Below, one piece after another: positions 50,036 to 60,029 of a DNA stretch of 64,000 nt. The position numbers were made by a program, and so were the translations under genes. The stretch's first letter is position 1, and each line of letters begins with the position of its first letter. The stretch is from Paenibacillus sp. FSL H8-0048 (GTDB lineage Bacteria > Bacillota > Bacilli > Paenibacillales > Paenibacillaceae), in assembly GCF_038002825.1 (NCBI RefSeq), contig NZ_JBBODF010000001.1:620001-684000 (forward strand), in the 5' to 3' direction. The notes under the pieces are model-generated. The model was not told the DNA's origin. It ran no database searches and saw nothing but the letters and a program-made list of their open reading frames with translations.

Positions 50036-50808
50036 AAGCCGAAGGCATCACGGTCCGTGAACAGCGTAATGTCGGGGTGAGTCCGCAGTACACTCGCAGG
50101 ACACGCGGTACTGAGCGGGCCATGAAGCGCAGCCTGAAGCGCGGCCCGCTTAGCCAAGCCGGGAACAATGGTGAACAGATGGCGGCCTGCCATCAAGGCG
50201 GGCACGGTCAGTGTCAGCGCATGAGTAGGTACATCTTCCAGGCTGGCGAAGCAGCCGTCATTCACCTGCTGCGTCCGGCAGGCCTGATCTAATTCGACCA
50301 CTTTAACAACTAGCGGATCGGCGAAATCAGCTACAGGCGGATCATTGAACGCAATATGCCCGTTCTCTCCGATGCCGAGGCAGACGATATCTATGGGCGC
50401 TTCATTCAGCAGCGCTGCGTATCTCCGGCACTCCTCTTCAATATTGCCCGTCCGGCCCAGTAGCTCAATCCGTCCGGGATTGACTCTCTTAAACAACCGT
50501 TCCTGCAAGTAGTTTCCGAAGCGCTGGGGTGCGTCTTCCGGCAGTCCGATATATTCATCCATATGAAAAGCGTGCACCCGGGACCAGTCAATTCCCTGCT
50601 CCCGGACCAGACCTTCATACAGCTCATTCTGTGACGGAGCCGCTGCAAATACGATACGGACCGGAGCCGTAGACTGCATCTGCAAGTCTCTGATCCTCTG
50701 TCCGACCGCAGCCGCAGCCGCAACCCCCATCTGGCTGCGCTCGTTATAGACCAGAACGCGCATACGCTCTACTAGATACTCCGCCGCCGGAATCAACGTC
50801 TCTTCCAT
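50032..50808 (-). CDS. nagB: Glucosamine-6-phosphate deaminase
   Basis: A 258-residue sugar isomerase-deaminase: HAFHMDEYIGLPEDAPQRFG and CLGIGENGHIAFNDPP are the active-site segments. It converts glucosamine-6-phosphate to fructose-6-phosphate and ammonia. Asn replaces the Asp of the Escherichia enzyme at the GHIAFN position, as in Bacillus NagB, but the last acid of the motif is Asp rather than Glu (FNDP). This points to a divergent subgroup whose exact substrate should be regarded as probable. GGAGAGG precedes the ATG. Confidence 0.86.
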   Translation of the reverse strand: MEETLIPAAEYLVERMRVLVYNERSQMGVAAAAAVGQRIRDLQMQSTAPVRIVFAAAPSQNELYEGLVREQGIDWSRVHAFHMDEYIGLPEDAPQRFGNYLQERLFKRVNPGRIELLGRTGNIEEECRRYAALLNEAPIDIVCLGIGENGHIAFNDPPVADFADPLVVKVVELDQACRTQQVNDGCFASLEDVPTHALTLTVPALMAGRHLFTIVPGLAKRAALQAALHGPLSTACPASVLRTHPDITLFTDRDAFGL

Positions 50809-50857
50809 GATGAACCCTCTCCTCCTTATAGGGGCGGAAGTGACCGCCTCTTCACTT

Positions 50858-53800
50858 CTACAACCCGCTGTTGACTGACATATATGGCTTGTTATCCGAA
50901 TTCTCCGAACTTGCCAGCGTTACAACGATTCCCGAAGTATTAGGATCGCTCCACTGGAAGGTCGGCTGCAGCCCAGCCGCTGCTGCTGCGATAACATAAG
51001 CAGTCACATCCGCACTGTACCACCCAGCCCCGGTGACCCGGACCGTTCCGAGATTCGTCCCTCCGCTGACGGGACGGTTATTCCAGGTGATGCCGCTCTC
51101 GGTCCACTGCGCTCCGGTGTAGCCCTTCAGAGCAAGCGGCACCGGAGAGGCTGGGGCAGCAGTGACATATACGTTCAGCGTGACCGACTGCATTGCCATC
51201 CCAGGGAGGTTCAGCTCCGCCTTCATGAAGGCAATGCGGTCCCCTCCGCCCTGTGAGTTCGGAAGGTCGGCGACCTCCAGCACAGGCTCCTGTCCGAAAT
51301 TGGCCAAGGGCTGATGCTCATGGACATAAGCATCCATGGTCACTGGAATCACGGGATCTGCCTGAACGCTTCTTGCGATATGCAGCAGATAGAGATCGGC
51401 AGTTCCATCCTCGTGATACACCAGGACCGGTACATCAGCAGGCTCTGAGCCGATCATGACGGATGCGGCTGTTCCCGATGCCACGGACATTCCATTTATA
51501 AGTACCACATCCGATGCCTTGGCGGTAACCGGGGTGACTTGCAGTGAAGTTACATTGCTGTTGACTGTTACGGTATAGGCTTTGTCACCCGCAGCGAAAG
51601 GCTTATCCCACACTCCTGCCGATAACGTTAATCCGTTAAGCCCGCCATGCGGCAACAGCGCCGTGGTGTGCGGCAGGTCATGGGCGCTGGCGTAGTAATA
51701 ACCGGGAGCCTGAACTCTTCTCGGCTCGAACCCGGCTTGACGGCTGGTCGGAATCGCCTCCGAGGTGAAGGCTGCCCGTCCATCCGCGCCCGTAACTGCC
51801 GCTGCATAACGGCCCGCCGAATACGTGAAGCGGCCTTCTATTGCAGCTCCTGTAAGCACTTCCCCTGTGGCATAATCGCGCACCTTCATCGAAGCTGCCG
51901 CAGCGGTACCAGTGTAGGAGAGCTGCATATCCGTCACAATCAACGGCTTAAGCGCCGTACTGCCGGTGACAGCAGACACTTCACCGGATAACGGGCCGAT
52001 ATTGCCCGCCAGATCGCGGGCAGCCACCCGGTAATAGTAGGTGGTGTCCGGGAGCAGTCCCTTGTCCTGATAATTCAGGCCCCGGGCAAGTCCGGCGATA
52101 TCCGCCGAGGTTGGCGTGAAGCCGGGGCCCGTACTGCGGTAGATAACGTAGCGGTCTACCTCTAAATTGTCAGTAGCCATTCCGTAATTCAGTCTTATGC
52201 TCTGATAGTCACTGGCAACAGCGGTTGGCGTACCCGCAGGGGCAGACGGGGCTTCATGATCTTCCGGTGCTGTCCAGAAAACGCCGCCCGGTCCCCAATA
52301 CGAAGGCAGGGCCCGGTAGGAATCATAGTGATGGACAGCGATTCCGCCGAAGGCGCTGCTCAGCCCGGAAGCGGCATAGACCTTGTCCAGCTCAGCTTCC
52401 ATATGGCTGCGGCCTTCCTCCTGGAAGGTAATCGTCTCCGGGTCGCCGCTGTTCGCAATATCCAGCGTCTCCACTCCGATAACTACAGAATTCGGCTTGC
52501 CGATGGCCTCTGCATAGGCCAGCTCACCGGCGGCCCCGGCAATAATGCCTGCGGTTCCCTCAGCGGAATCTCTGTAATCCATAATCGAGATATAATCGGA
52601 GATATCCTGGATATGCTCTGATAGCCACTTCGTTGTGCCGTTCCACTGGATATTGGCTCCTTGCTCCGAGGAGTCATACCATTTAGGTACAGCCGGACCG
52701 AAGGGCAGCCGGATACCGGCTGAATCGCGGCGGTCAATCATTTTGCGCAGACCATTCAGATACTCCTTCTGCAGGAACTTGCTTGGATCTTTGAAGTCCG
52801 GGGAAATATAGGGCTCGATGTCCACGTTGATCCCGTCGAACTTCTCATTCGCATCCGCCGCAAGATTGTAGTTGATAATCTGCTCGATCTCGCGGACGGC
52901 ATGGCTATGGTAACGCTCATAAGCACCCATGTAAGCCGGGGAGGTTCCGCCCGCCACAAGGGCGTGGACGCTTAAGTTCCGCTCATGCGCCCAGCGCATG
53001 AAGGAGCGCAGTTCGTCTTCCTGCTCCTCCAGCGCCCGGTAGCCCGCGTAGCTGCCTACGGCCAGATACAGCGTCGTCACCGTGTCTGATCCGAAGGTCG
53101 CAGTGTCCGTAACGAAGGACTCCAGTACCTCCCGCGAGCCTGGGTTCAGCAGCAGCTTATAGCTCTCCGGCTCCCAGATCCACATCGCCCGGTCCTGATC
53201 CGGCAAAGGAACCGCCGGCTCATGGGTACCGGCACCGACCTGCGCGTAGACGGTCGGACTGTAGCCGTAGCGTCCTGGCGCATTCGTCGCCCGCGCCTCC
53301 AGGCTGAGCGTGCGGTCACCGATGCCCGCCGTATTCCAGGCATATACATATTCCGTGCCGTTATGCGCAGCCTGTTGCCAAGGGCCCCGGTTCACCCGGA
53401 CCTGCACTGCCGAGACCGGCGTAGCCGATTCTGCCTGAACGGTGACAGCCACCTGTCCGGTCAAGGCAATCCCTTCATCCGGTCCCGTAATCTTCACCAC
53501 TGGCGCAACACCTGCGGGGTTGTTCACCTCAAGGGTCACGGACGGACTCCACACCCCGTAACGGGTAGTGGTATCCAGCCCGCGGGCCACCAGCTCCACC
53601 GGACCGTCATACCGGGAGGTGTCGAGCGTATAAGACCAGCTGCCGCTGTCATCCCCGTCCGGGTCATCCAGCAGCGCCTCGAACTGGGCTGTCCCGTTCA
53701 CATACAACCGGACATCATACAGTCCAGTATAAGTGCCGCTGACCTCAACTGGCCCGCCGGAGGACACATATCCCCCGGGCGGTTCGTCCAGTGTAATCGT

Positions 53801-53914
53801 ACCTGCGGCCCGGGCTGTGCCCGGAACCGCCACTGCTGAAATAACCAGAATCAGACCTATCACCGATAGAATCCATCCAAACCGTTTACAAGAGCCTTGC
53901 AGCCAATGCTTCAT
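50858..53914 (-). CDS. Large secreted multidomain protein with GH18-like barrel
   Basis: A 1018-residue exported protein; signal peptide 1-37 ending ARA. Two Ig-like strand domains (about 38-130 and 138-225) lead to a barrel (about 245-560) with FDGINVDIEPYI, which fits the GH18 DxxDxDxE motif with Glu as acid, and ISDYISIMDYRDSA. Then a fibronectin type III domain (about 565-660), a carboxypeptidase-like fold segment (ATGEVLTGAAIEGRFTYSAG), a cadherin-like domain (about 760-850) and a DNRLRE domain (about 860-1010, WTESGITWNNRPVSGGT). It probably cleaves amino-sugar polymers outside the cell and feeds the transporter. AAAGGAGG precedes the ATG. Confidence 0.82.
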   Translation of the reverse strand: MKHWLQGSCKRFGWILSVIGLILVISAVAVPGTARAAGTITLDEPPGGYVSSGGPVEVSGTYTGLYDVRLYVNGTAQFEALLDDPDGDDSGSWSYTLDTSRYDGPVELVARGLDTTTRYGVWSPSVTLEVNNPAGVAPVVKITGPDEGIALTGQVAVTVQAESATPVSAVQVRVNRGPWQQAAHNGTEYVYAWNTAGIGDRTLSLEARATNAPGRYGYSPTVYAQVGAGTHEPAVPLPDQDRAMWIWEPESYKLLLNPGSREVLESFVTDTATFGSDTVTTLYLAVGSYAGYRALEEQEDELRSFMRWAHERNLSVHALVAGGTSPAYMGAYERYHSHAVREIEQIINYNLAADANEKFDGINVDIEPYISPDFKDPSKFLQKEYLNGLRKMIDRRDSAGIRLPFGPAVPKWYDSSEQGANIQWNGTTKWLSEHIQDISDYISIMDYRDSAEGTAGIIAGAAGELAYAEAIGKPNSVVIGVETLDIANSGDPETITFQEEGRSHMEAELDKVYAASGLSSAFGGIAVHHYDSYRALPSYWGPGGVFWTAPEDHEAPSAPAGTPTAVASDYQSIRLNYGMATDNLEVDRYVIYRSTGPGFTPTSADIAGLARGLNYQDKGLLPDTTYYYRVAARDLAGNIGPLSGEVSAVTGSTALKPLIVTDMQLSYTGTAAAASMKVRDYATGEVLTGAAIEGRFTYSAGRYAAAVTGADGRAAFTSEAIPTSRQAGFEPRRVQAPGYYYASAHDLPHTTALLPHGGLNGLTLSAGVWDKPFAAGDKAYTVTVNSNVTSLQVTPVTAKASDVVLINGMSVASGTAASVMIGSEPADVPVLVYHEDGTADLYLLHIARSVQADPVIPVTMDAYVHEHQPLANFGQEPVLEVADLPNSQGGGDRIAFMKAELNLPGMAMQSVTLNVYVTAAPASPVPLALKGYTGAQWTESGITWNNRPVSGGTNLGTVRVTGAGWYSADVTAYVIAAAAAGLQPTFQWSDPNTSGIVVTLASSENSDNKPYMSVNSGL

Positions 53915-53998
53915 TAGCGGCGCCTCCTTTAGTGGTCAAGCGAATACCCTTATTGCCTTACCTGTGCGTCAGCGGTTCTTCCCTGCGTCAGTACCCGT

Positions 53999-55567
53999 TT
54001 ATTTGCTGCTTAATTGAATATTCTGAACCCGGTCATAGGCTTCCTTGTACGTTGCCAGCAGCTTGTCTACGCCCAGATTGTTGATCTCCTCAACATATTT
54101 ATCCCAGTCTGCCAGCTTGCGGGAGCCGGTGACGAACTTGGCGAAGCTCTCATCGCGGTGCTTCTTGATCGCCTGTCCGGTAATCGAGATGACTTCATTC
54201 TCCTTCTCGGTGAAGGCCGGACGCGGCTGCATGTTGGCCGGATCGTATTTGACGGCCTCTTCATAGGCGTGCTTCAGGTCCTCCGAGAACAAGGACAGAT
54301 GGGCATTGAAGTCAATCCACGTATATGTTCCGCTGGTCTGAAGTCCTGTCTGCTTCCGCATTTCAATCACATCGGTGAATTCCGGCTTGAACTTGATCGT
54401 CTCGCCTTCCTTCACATACGTCTCGCCTTCCACGCCCCAACTGCTGAGTGTGCGGCCCTCTTCCGAATAGAAGAAGTCCATATAACTCATGATATCCTCG
54501 ATATTCTTAGAGGTCGAAGCAACAGTCAGACCGCCCTCCATGTAATGGAAGTAAGGATTGAGCTGCTTGCCGCCTTCAAGCCCTGCGGGAGGAGCCATGA
54601 ACTGCATATTGAATTCAGGATTCTCCTTGCGCATCGCATTATTGAAGAAGTCCACCCGGCTGATATAATCCACAGTTACAAAAGACTTGCCGGTGGACAC
54701 CATGTCCTGCCACTGCTTGGTCTGCAGCGAGAGGAAATCCGGCGGAATCAGCCCTTCATCGTAGAACTGCTTCCACATGCCGACCATTTCCTTATAGCTG
54801 TCCTCTGTCGGCCCATAGCGCCATTCTTTTGCATCGAAATCGTAGTAAGCCCCTTCACCCGTTCCATAGTTGACCGTCATATTCGTGTTCATCTCATCCG
54901 GGATCTGGCCATAACGGAGTGACAGCGGGTAACTGTCCGGGTATTTCGTCTTGAGCGTCTTCAAGGCCGTGTGCAGTTCATCATAGGTCTTGGGAGCCTG
55001 AATCCCCTCCTTCTCAAAAACATCCTGGCGGTACATCCAGATCATCCGGTTCGTCTCCCCGAAGCCCTGGTTCGGGAACATATACATTTTGCCGTCGGCG
55101 GAGAGTGCGGCCTTCGCCTCATCCGGGTACTGCTTCATCCAGGCGGTCAGATTCGGCAGCTTATCCATATATTCCATCAGGTCCACGAGTGCGCCCTGCT
55201 GGCCGAATTTGTTAGATTCCTTGCGGTTGGGCATATACATCAGATCCGGCAGCGCATTGGAGGCCACTGCGAGATTCAGCGCTTCAGCCAGCTTCCCGGA
55301 GGGTGTCTGCACCTCCAGAGTGACGCCGGTCTGATCCTTGATCCAGCCCCAGACCGGCCAATCCTTGGAATACGGGAAGGTGGCATTGTTGTCCAGCAGC
55401 GCAGTGAAGGTATGGGCCTGCTTCGCTTCCGAAGTGGCGGGAGAAGTCTCGCTCCCGGGTGCAGCCGTAGCCGCAGGAGAAGCGTTATTGTTATTGCCCC
55501 CGCTGCAGCCGCTCACCAGTATTGCCGCTGCCGCGAGGGGCAGCATTACAGACTTCCATTTGTTCAT
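53999..55567 (-). CDS. Sugar ABC transporter substrate-binding lipoprotein (LipO type)
   Basis: A 522-residue lipoprotein; lipobox LVSGC near residue 21, followed by a Ser/Thr/Ala linker. Family segments: DWPVWGWIKDQTGVTLEVQT, NALPDLMYMPNRKESNKFGQ, MYFPNQGFGE-like MFPNQGFGETNRMIWM. It captures oligosaccharides for the two permeases upstream (43 bases away). GGGAGAG is seven bases from the ATG. LipO-type proteins of Paenibacillus and Bacillus lack a gene-linked ATPase, as here. Confidence 0.92.
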   Translation of the reverse strand: MNKWKSVMLPLAAAAILVSGCSGGNNNNASPAATAAPGSETSPATSEAKQAHTFTALLDNNATFPYSKDWPVWGWIKDQTGVTLEVQTPSGKLAEALNLAVASNALPDLMYMPNRKESNKFGQQGALVDLMEYMDKLPNLTAWMKQYPDEAKAALSADGKMYMFPNQGFGETNRMIWMYRQDVFEKEGIQAPKTYDELHTALKTLKTKYPDSYPLSLRYGQIPDEMNTNMTVNYGTGEGAYYDFDAKEWRYGPTEDSYKEMVGMWKQFYDEGLIPPDFLSLQTKQWQDMVSTGKSFVTVDYISRVDFFNNAMRKENPEFNMQFMAPPAGLEGGKQLNPYFHYMEGGLTVASTSKNIEDIMSYMDFFYSEEGRTLSSWGVEGETYVKEGETIKFKPEFTDVIEMRKQTGLQTSGTYTWIDFNAHLSLFSEDLKHAYEEAVKYDPANMQPRPAFTEKENEVISITGQAIKKHRDESFAKFVTGSRKLADWDKYVEEINNLGVDKLLATYKEAYDRVQNIQLSSK

Positions 55568-55610
55568 TCTTCATCTCTCCCTTAAGTAGTAGTTATGGTT
55601 CAGGGCCGGA

Positions 55611-56480
55611 TCAGCCCTTCACTGCACCGATCATGGCGCCTTTGACAAAATACTTCTGAACAAACGGATATACCGTGAGAATCGGCAGCGTGGAGACCAT
55701 AATCGTTGCATATTTGAGCGACTCTTCAACGACCTGGTTGTCTCCCCCGATGCCGGTCACATCCCCCGAGCTTGAGCTTCCGGCCAGCACCAGATTGCGG
55801 AGCAGCACCTGAAGCGGGAACAGGTCCGGGGTGCGCAGATACAGGAGCGGATAGATGAAGTTGTTCCACATGCCCACCGCATAAAATAAAGCAATAGTTG
55901 CGAAGGAAGCCTTCGACAGCGGAATGATGATGCGCATGAATATCCCGATATCATTCAACCCGTCGATGCGTCCCGATTCCTCCAGCTCCTTGGGAATACC
56001 CGAGAAGAAGGTGCGCATCAGAATCAGATTCCAGGTGCTGACCGCGCCCGGCAGCACCATCCCCCATACGGTATCTACCATATTCAGAGAGCGGACCACG
56101 AGGAAGGTCGGGATCATCCCGCCGCTGAAGAACATCGTCACGACGATCAGCATGGTGAAGGTCCTGCGCAGCGCCATATCCCGGCGGGAGAGCGCATAGG
56201 CTCCGGTAGACGTAACCACCAGCGAGATCAGCGTGCCGAGCACGGTGTAGATCAGTGTGTTTTTATAGGCCGTCCAGATCTTCGGGTCTCCCAGCACCAG
56301 CTCGTACATCTTCACATTGAAGCCCTTGGGCCAGAACGAGACCGTGTTCTTGATGACATTGATATCGCTGCTCAGAGAGACCGCCAGCATATGCAGGAAC
56401 GGATAGAGCGTAATAACCACAACGATCATCAGGCAGAACGTACTTACTACATTAAACCAGGAAATTCTCGGTGATCTCAT
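55611..56480 (-). CDS. Carbohydrate ABC transporter permease (LplC/YtcP type)
   Basis: A 289-residue, six-helix permease. The EAA-type loop facing the ATPase reads IPKELEESGRIDGLNDIGIF and RIIIPLSKASFATIALF. The C-terminus VQKYFVKGAMIGAVKG is the YtcP/LplC signature. ATG at 56480 is chosen: AGAGGTG is about seven bases ahead; two GTG codons before it are less likely. Forms the inner-membrane pore with the LplB-type partner. Confidence 0.92.
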   Translation of the reverse strand: MRSPRISWFNVVSTFCLMIVVVITLYPFLHMLAVSLSSDINVIKNTVSFWPKGFNVKMYELVLGDPKIWTAYKNTLIYTVLGTLISLVVTSTGAYALSRRDMALRRTFTMLIVVTMFFSGGMIPTFLVVRSLNMVDTVWGMVLPGAVSTWNLILMRTFFSGIPKELEESGRIDGLNDIGIFMRIIIPLSKASFATIALFYAVGMWNNFIYPLLYLRTPDLFPLQVLLRNLVLAGSSSSGDVTGIGGDNQVVEESLKYATIMVSTLPILTVYPFVQKYFVKGAMIGAVKG

Positions 56481-56495
56481 CACCACACCTCTTCT

Positions 56496-57464
56496 CTACC
56501 ATAGACTTGTCTCGCTGACCCGGCGGCTGATGTAATTGGCGCTGTAGATGAAGATCAGGCTGATGATGCCCATGAACAGGTCAATCGAAGCGCCATAGCT
56601 GAAGTTCCCCTGCTCCATCCCGACCCGGTACACGTACGTACTGATGATATCGGCCGTATCGTAGATTGCCGGGTTCTGCATGAGGAATACCTTCTCGAAG
56701 CCAATCTCCAGCACCTTGCCGATATTCAGAATCAGCGTGATGACAATCGCGGGCGAGATGCCGGGCAGCGTGACATGCCATATTTTGCGCATCCGGCTGG
56801 CCCCGTCCATATCGGCCGCTTCATAGAGCTGCGGATCGATTGCCGTCAATGCCGCCAGATAGATGATGGTCTCCCAGCCGATATGCTGCCAGATCTCCGA
56901 CAGAACATAGATCCCCCGGAACATTCCAGGCTCATTCATGAAGTTAACCGGTCCGATTCCGAAGGTACCCAGCAGATTGTTAATTAACCCGCCTGTCGGC
57001 GACAGGAACATAATGACCATGCTCGCTACAATGACGTTTGAAATGAAGTGCGGCAGATAGCTGACGGTCTGCACGAATTTTTTGAACGCAGCCTTACGGA
57101 CTTCATTCAGCAGAATAGCCAGGATCACCGGAGCAGGGAAACCGAACACCAGCTTGTACAAGCCCAGAAGCAGAGTGTTCTTCATCAGCGGCCAAAAATC
57201 AGGATTCTCAAAAAACATCCGGTAATACTTCAGCCCCACCCAATCGCTGGCCCAGATTCCTTTAAACAGATTATAATCCTTAAACGTAATGACGAGGCCG
57301 AACATCGGCGCATACCGGAAAATCAGATAGTACAGCAGGCACGGCAGGAACAGCAGCCATAGCGTTTTGTTATGGTTCCAGGTCCGCCGCAGCCGCCCTT
57401 GACGCCGGTAAGGATCTTTCATTTCCTTTCTCAGGTTGTCTTGTACTACACTCGTTTGAGCCAT
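56496..57464 (-). CDS. Carbohydrate ABC transporter permease (LplB type)
   Basis: A 322-residue, six-helix permease: LLFLPCLLYYLIFRYAPMFG, the FKDYNLFKGIWASDWVGLK segment of LplB proteins and the EAA loop YEAADMDGASRMRKIWHVTL. ATG at 57464 has AGAGGGG seven bases ahead; the frame is open 12 codons further. First gene of the cluster; a cre site lies about 100 bases upstream. Confidence 0.92.
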   Translation of the reverse strand: MAQTSVVQDNLRKEMKDPYRRQGRLRRTWNHNKTLWLLFLPCLLYYLIFRYAPMFGLVITFKDYNLFKGIWASDWVGLKYYRMFFENPDFWPLMKNTLLLGLYKLVFGFPAPVILAILLNEVRKAAFKKFVQTVSYLPHFISNVIVASMVIMFLSPTGGLINNLLGTFGIGPVNFMNEPGMFRGIYVLSEIWQHIGWETIIYLAALTAIDPQLYEAADMDGASRMRKIWHVTLPGISPAIVITLILNIGKVLEIGFEKVFLMQNPAIYDTADIISTYVYRVGMEQGNFSYGASIDLFMGIISLIFIYSANYISRRVSETSLW

Positions 57465-57565
57465 AGGCATTCCCCTCTTGTTCTTAATGATGCAGCGCAC
57501 TTAAATGTCAGCTAACTTCCCCCGTGTTTCCGGGGTTTGTCTCCGAATTATAGCGGCAAGGTGTT

Positions 57566-57579
57566 AGAAAGCGCTATCA
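57566..57579. promoter_or_regulatory. Candidate CcpA cre site between the divergent lpl-type operon and regulator
   Basis: AGAAAGCGCTATCA matches 13 of 14 positions of the catabolite-responsive element TGWAANCGNTNWCA. It lies 102 bases upstream of the permease start and 147 bases upstream of the regulator start, so glucose repression of the cluster, the regulator or both is expected. Confidence 0.65.
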
Positions 57580-57725
57580 GCATGTTATATAACTTTTCTC
57601 CCGATCTGCATATTTCCCGGTTTAGGTGTATAAATCGGTAAAAGTGCATATTGTGCGTGTCAGCTTTGGGCCGCTATGATAGGATAAAACGATAACTAAG
57701 CGGCTGCATCCAAGGGGGAATACCT

Positions 57726-60017
57726 ATGAAGAGACCGCTCAATGGCCAGTTTGCCCGCAATGGCTTGTTCGTCAAGCTTATGCTCAGCTTCCTGAGCGTC
57801 ATCCTGCTGTTAGCTTCATTCAATCTGTTTTCTCATCTATATCTTAGCGGGAAGGTCTATCAGGAGGTGGTCCGGCAGAATGAGCAGAGCCTGAAGCAGA
57901 CAGTGGATGGGTACGAGAATCACTTCCGGCTGACCCAGAATATGATTCTGGCGCTGACCCAGTCCGATACGTGGACGGCCAACCTGGGCATTCTCAGCCA
58001 TCTGCAGGAGAACCGGCGGTATGATATTGTCAGCGAGGTCAAGTCGGACCTGATGACGCTGTACGGGAATCCTTTTCTGCATATTGAGAATTTCATTCTG
58101 TACTTCAAGGCGGAGGACTATGTTCTTGAGAAAGAGGGGCTGAGTACCGCGGCTGACATGTTCGGCAAATATTATTACAGCGGAGAGTATCCGGCGGACT
58201 TCTGGAGCGGCCAGACCATGGACAACCAGTATCTGAAGGTCCTTCCTGCCGCTTCCTTCACAGAGACTACAATGAATTCCTCGCGTCCGCTCGGGCGGCT
58301 GATGCCGGTCATGATCAAGGCCATTCCTTATGAAGAGGTGTACGGCATTGTGATGCTGAATCCGCAGCGGCTGGAGCAGGCGTACGGGGATGCCGGGAAG
58401 AATCCCTTCTATATAATGGATGCGCAGAACCGTCTGCTCTTCTCCACCGCAGTGACGGAGCTGCCAGCTCTGGAGTATGCCGTTGCTACAAGCTCACATG
58501 AACGGATCGGGAATAACTATTATTTCTATCAAAAAGGGGCGCAGACCGGCTTCACCTACGTCCGGGTCACCGAGGTTGCCGCCATTGCGAGCGGGCTGCG
58601 CGGCATGCGGGTGCTGCTCGCCGTTCTGCTCACTGCTGCGGTGCTGGTCAGTCTTTTGTTCTCCCTCCTGTTCAGCTACCGGCTGAACCAGCCGCTCCAG
58701 CGCCTGATCGCTGCGTTCGACCGCAAATCGGGCGGCGCTCCCGGCAAGGTGAGCAGCGTTAAAGAGTTCGCCATTATCGGCGACCGCCTAAGCTCCATCC
58801 TGGAGAACAACCGCTTCATCCAGAATGATCTTGAGCATAAGAATTCACTGGTCCGCCAGTATGCTTATACCCATAAGGTAAAAAATATTCCGCTGGGCGC
58901 AAGCCTGAGCGAGCTGGAGGATACCCTGCATTCCGAACGGCCGTATGCCTCCATTCTGTTCAAGCTCAGCTTCACCCGCCCGCCGGAGGAGCCGGAGAAG
59001 CATACGCTGGCGTTATGGCAGCTGATTCAGCGCTTGTTCACCGGGGAGGAGTCCGAGAATGTCGCCTTACAGCCGGAGCAGGATCTGCTCTTGCTGCTGA
59101 TCTTCGATCCCGGTCCGCAGAGCGGCGTTCTTCAGGTGCTGGGCACGCTGCAGGAGTTGTTGGCAGAGGAGCGCTCCCTCTACCTCACGATAGCGGTCAG
59201 TCCGGTATACTCCGGGGAAACCCCGTTTACCGATGCTTATCACAACCTGTCGGTCCTGCTGAAGGAACGCAGACTGAACGGGGAGACCCAGATTATTGTA
59301 GAGCCGCGGGCTTCGTCGGCCAAGGCGTTCCATCTGAAGATTACTTACGGGGAAGAGCTGCATAACCTGCTGCAGTCTGGCAGCGAGGAAGCGGTGTTCG
59401 GGTGGCTGGACCGCCAACTTGAGCAATTGCAGAATAAGGATGCTGCTGCTGAGGATTTCCGGGCTTTTGCTGCGGGGGTTGCAGAGCAGATAAGCAAAAC
59501 AGTCATGAAGCTGAATCTGCCGGAGCTTGAACTGGGGCTGGTCGCGGCCCTGTCCGGTGAGCCGTACGCCGCCTTCTATTCCACGCAGCAGTATAGTGAA
59601 TGGCTGCGGGAGATTGTGACTCCGGTGCTTGCGGCGGTCCGCAACGGCTCGGAGACCCGGGACCCGGTCATCAGCTTCGTGTTGGAGTATCTGGACAAGC
59701 ATTATGGGGAGGATATCAATCTGAACCTTGTCGCCGACAAGCTGAATCTGACCCCCGGCTATCTGTCGAGCATCTTCAAGGAGAAGACCGGTATCAACTT
59801 CAGCGAATATCTTAACACCTTGCGTATCGAGCGGGCCAAGGCGCTGCTTATGAACATCGACCTGCGCATCCAGGACATCGCGCTTCAGGTCGGTTACCAG
59901 AATGTGAACTCCTTCATCCGTATGTTCAAGCGTGCCTCCGGCCTGACCCCGGGCGAGTACCGGAAGCGGGCTTCGGGGGATAATCAGGGGCTGGGTTCGG
60001 TGGCCGGGGAGAAATGA
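57726..60017 (+). CDS. AraC-family regulator with membrane sensor domain
   Basis: A 763-residue protein. TM1 about residues 17-38, extracytoplasmic Cache-like sensor about 39-290, TM2 about 293-318 (VLLAVLLTAAVLVSLLFSLL), cytoplasmic linker, and C-terminal AraC HTH (about 655-755): DINLNLVADKLNLTPGYLSS, FKEKTGINFSEYLNTLRIER and RIQDIALQVGYQNVNSFIRM. This build is common beside LplB/LplC/LipO transporters, where it activates them in response to an outside sugar. Divergent from the transporter, AAGGGGG before the ATG. Confidence 0.92.
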   Translation: MKRPLNGQFARNGLFVKLMLSFLSVILLLASFNLFSHLYLSGKVYQEVVRQNEQSLKQTVDGYENHFRLTQNMILALTQSDTWTANLGILSHLQENRRYDIVSEVKSDLMTLYGNPFLHIENFILYFKAEDYVLEKEGLSTAADMFGKYYYSGEYPADFWSGQTMDNQYLKVLPAASFTETTMNSSRPLGRLMPVMIKAIPYEEVYGIVMLNPQRLEQAYGDAGKNPFYIMDAQNRLLFSTAVTELPALEYAVATSSHERIGNNYYFYQKGAQTGFTYVRVTEVAAIASGLRGMRVLLAVLLTAAVLVSLLFSLLFSYRLNQPLQRLIAAFDRKSGGAPGKVSSVKEFAIIGDRLSSILENNRFIQNDLEHKNSLVRQYAYTHKVKNIPLGASLSELEDTLHSERPYASILFKLSFTRPPEEPEKHTLALWQLIQRLFTGEESENVALQPEQDLLLLLIFDPGPQSGVLQVLGTLQELLAEERSLYLTIAVSPVYSGETPFTDAYHNLSVLLKERRLNGETQIIVEPRASSAKAFHLKITYGEELHNLLQSGSEEAVFGWLDRQLEQLQNKDAAAEDFRAFAAGVAEQISKTVMKLNLPELELGLVAALSGEPYAAFYSTQQYSEWLREIVTPVLAAVRNGSETRDPVISFVLEYLDKHYGEDINLNLVADKLNLTPGYLSSIFKEKTGINFSEYLNTLRIERAKALLMNIDLRIQDIALQVGYQNVNSFIRMFKRASGLTPGEYRKRASGDNQGLGSVAGEK

Positions 60018-60029
60018 GGAGGGAGAAGC

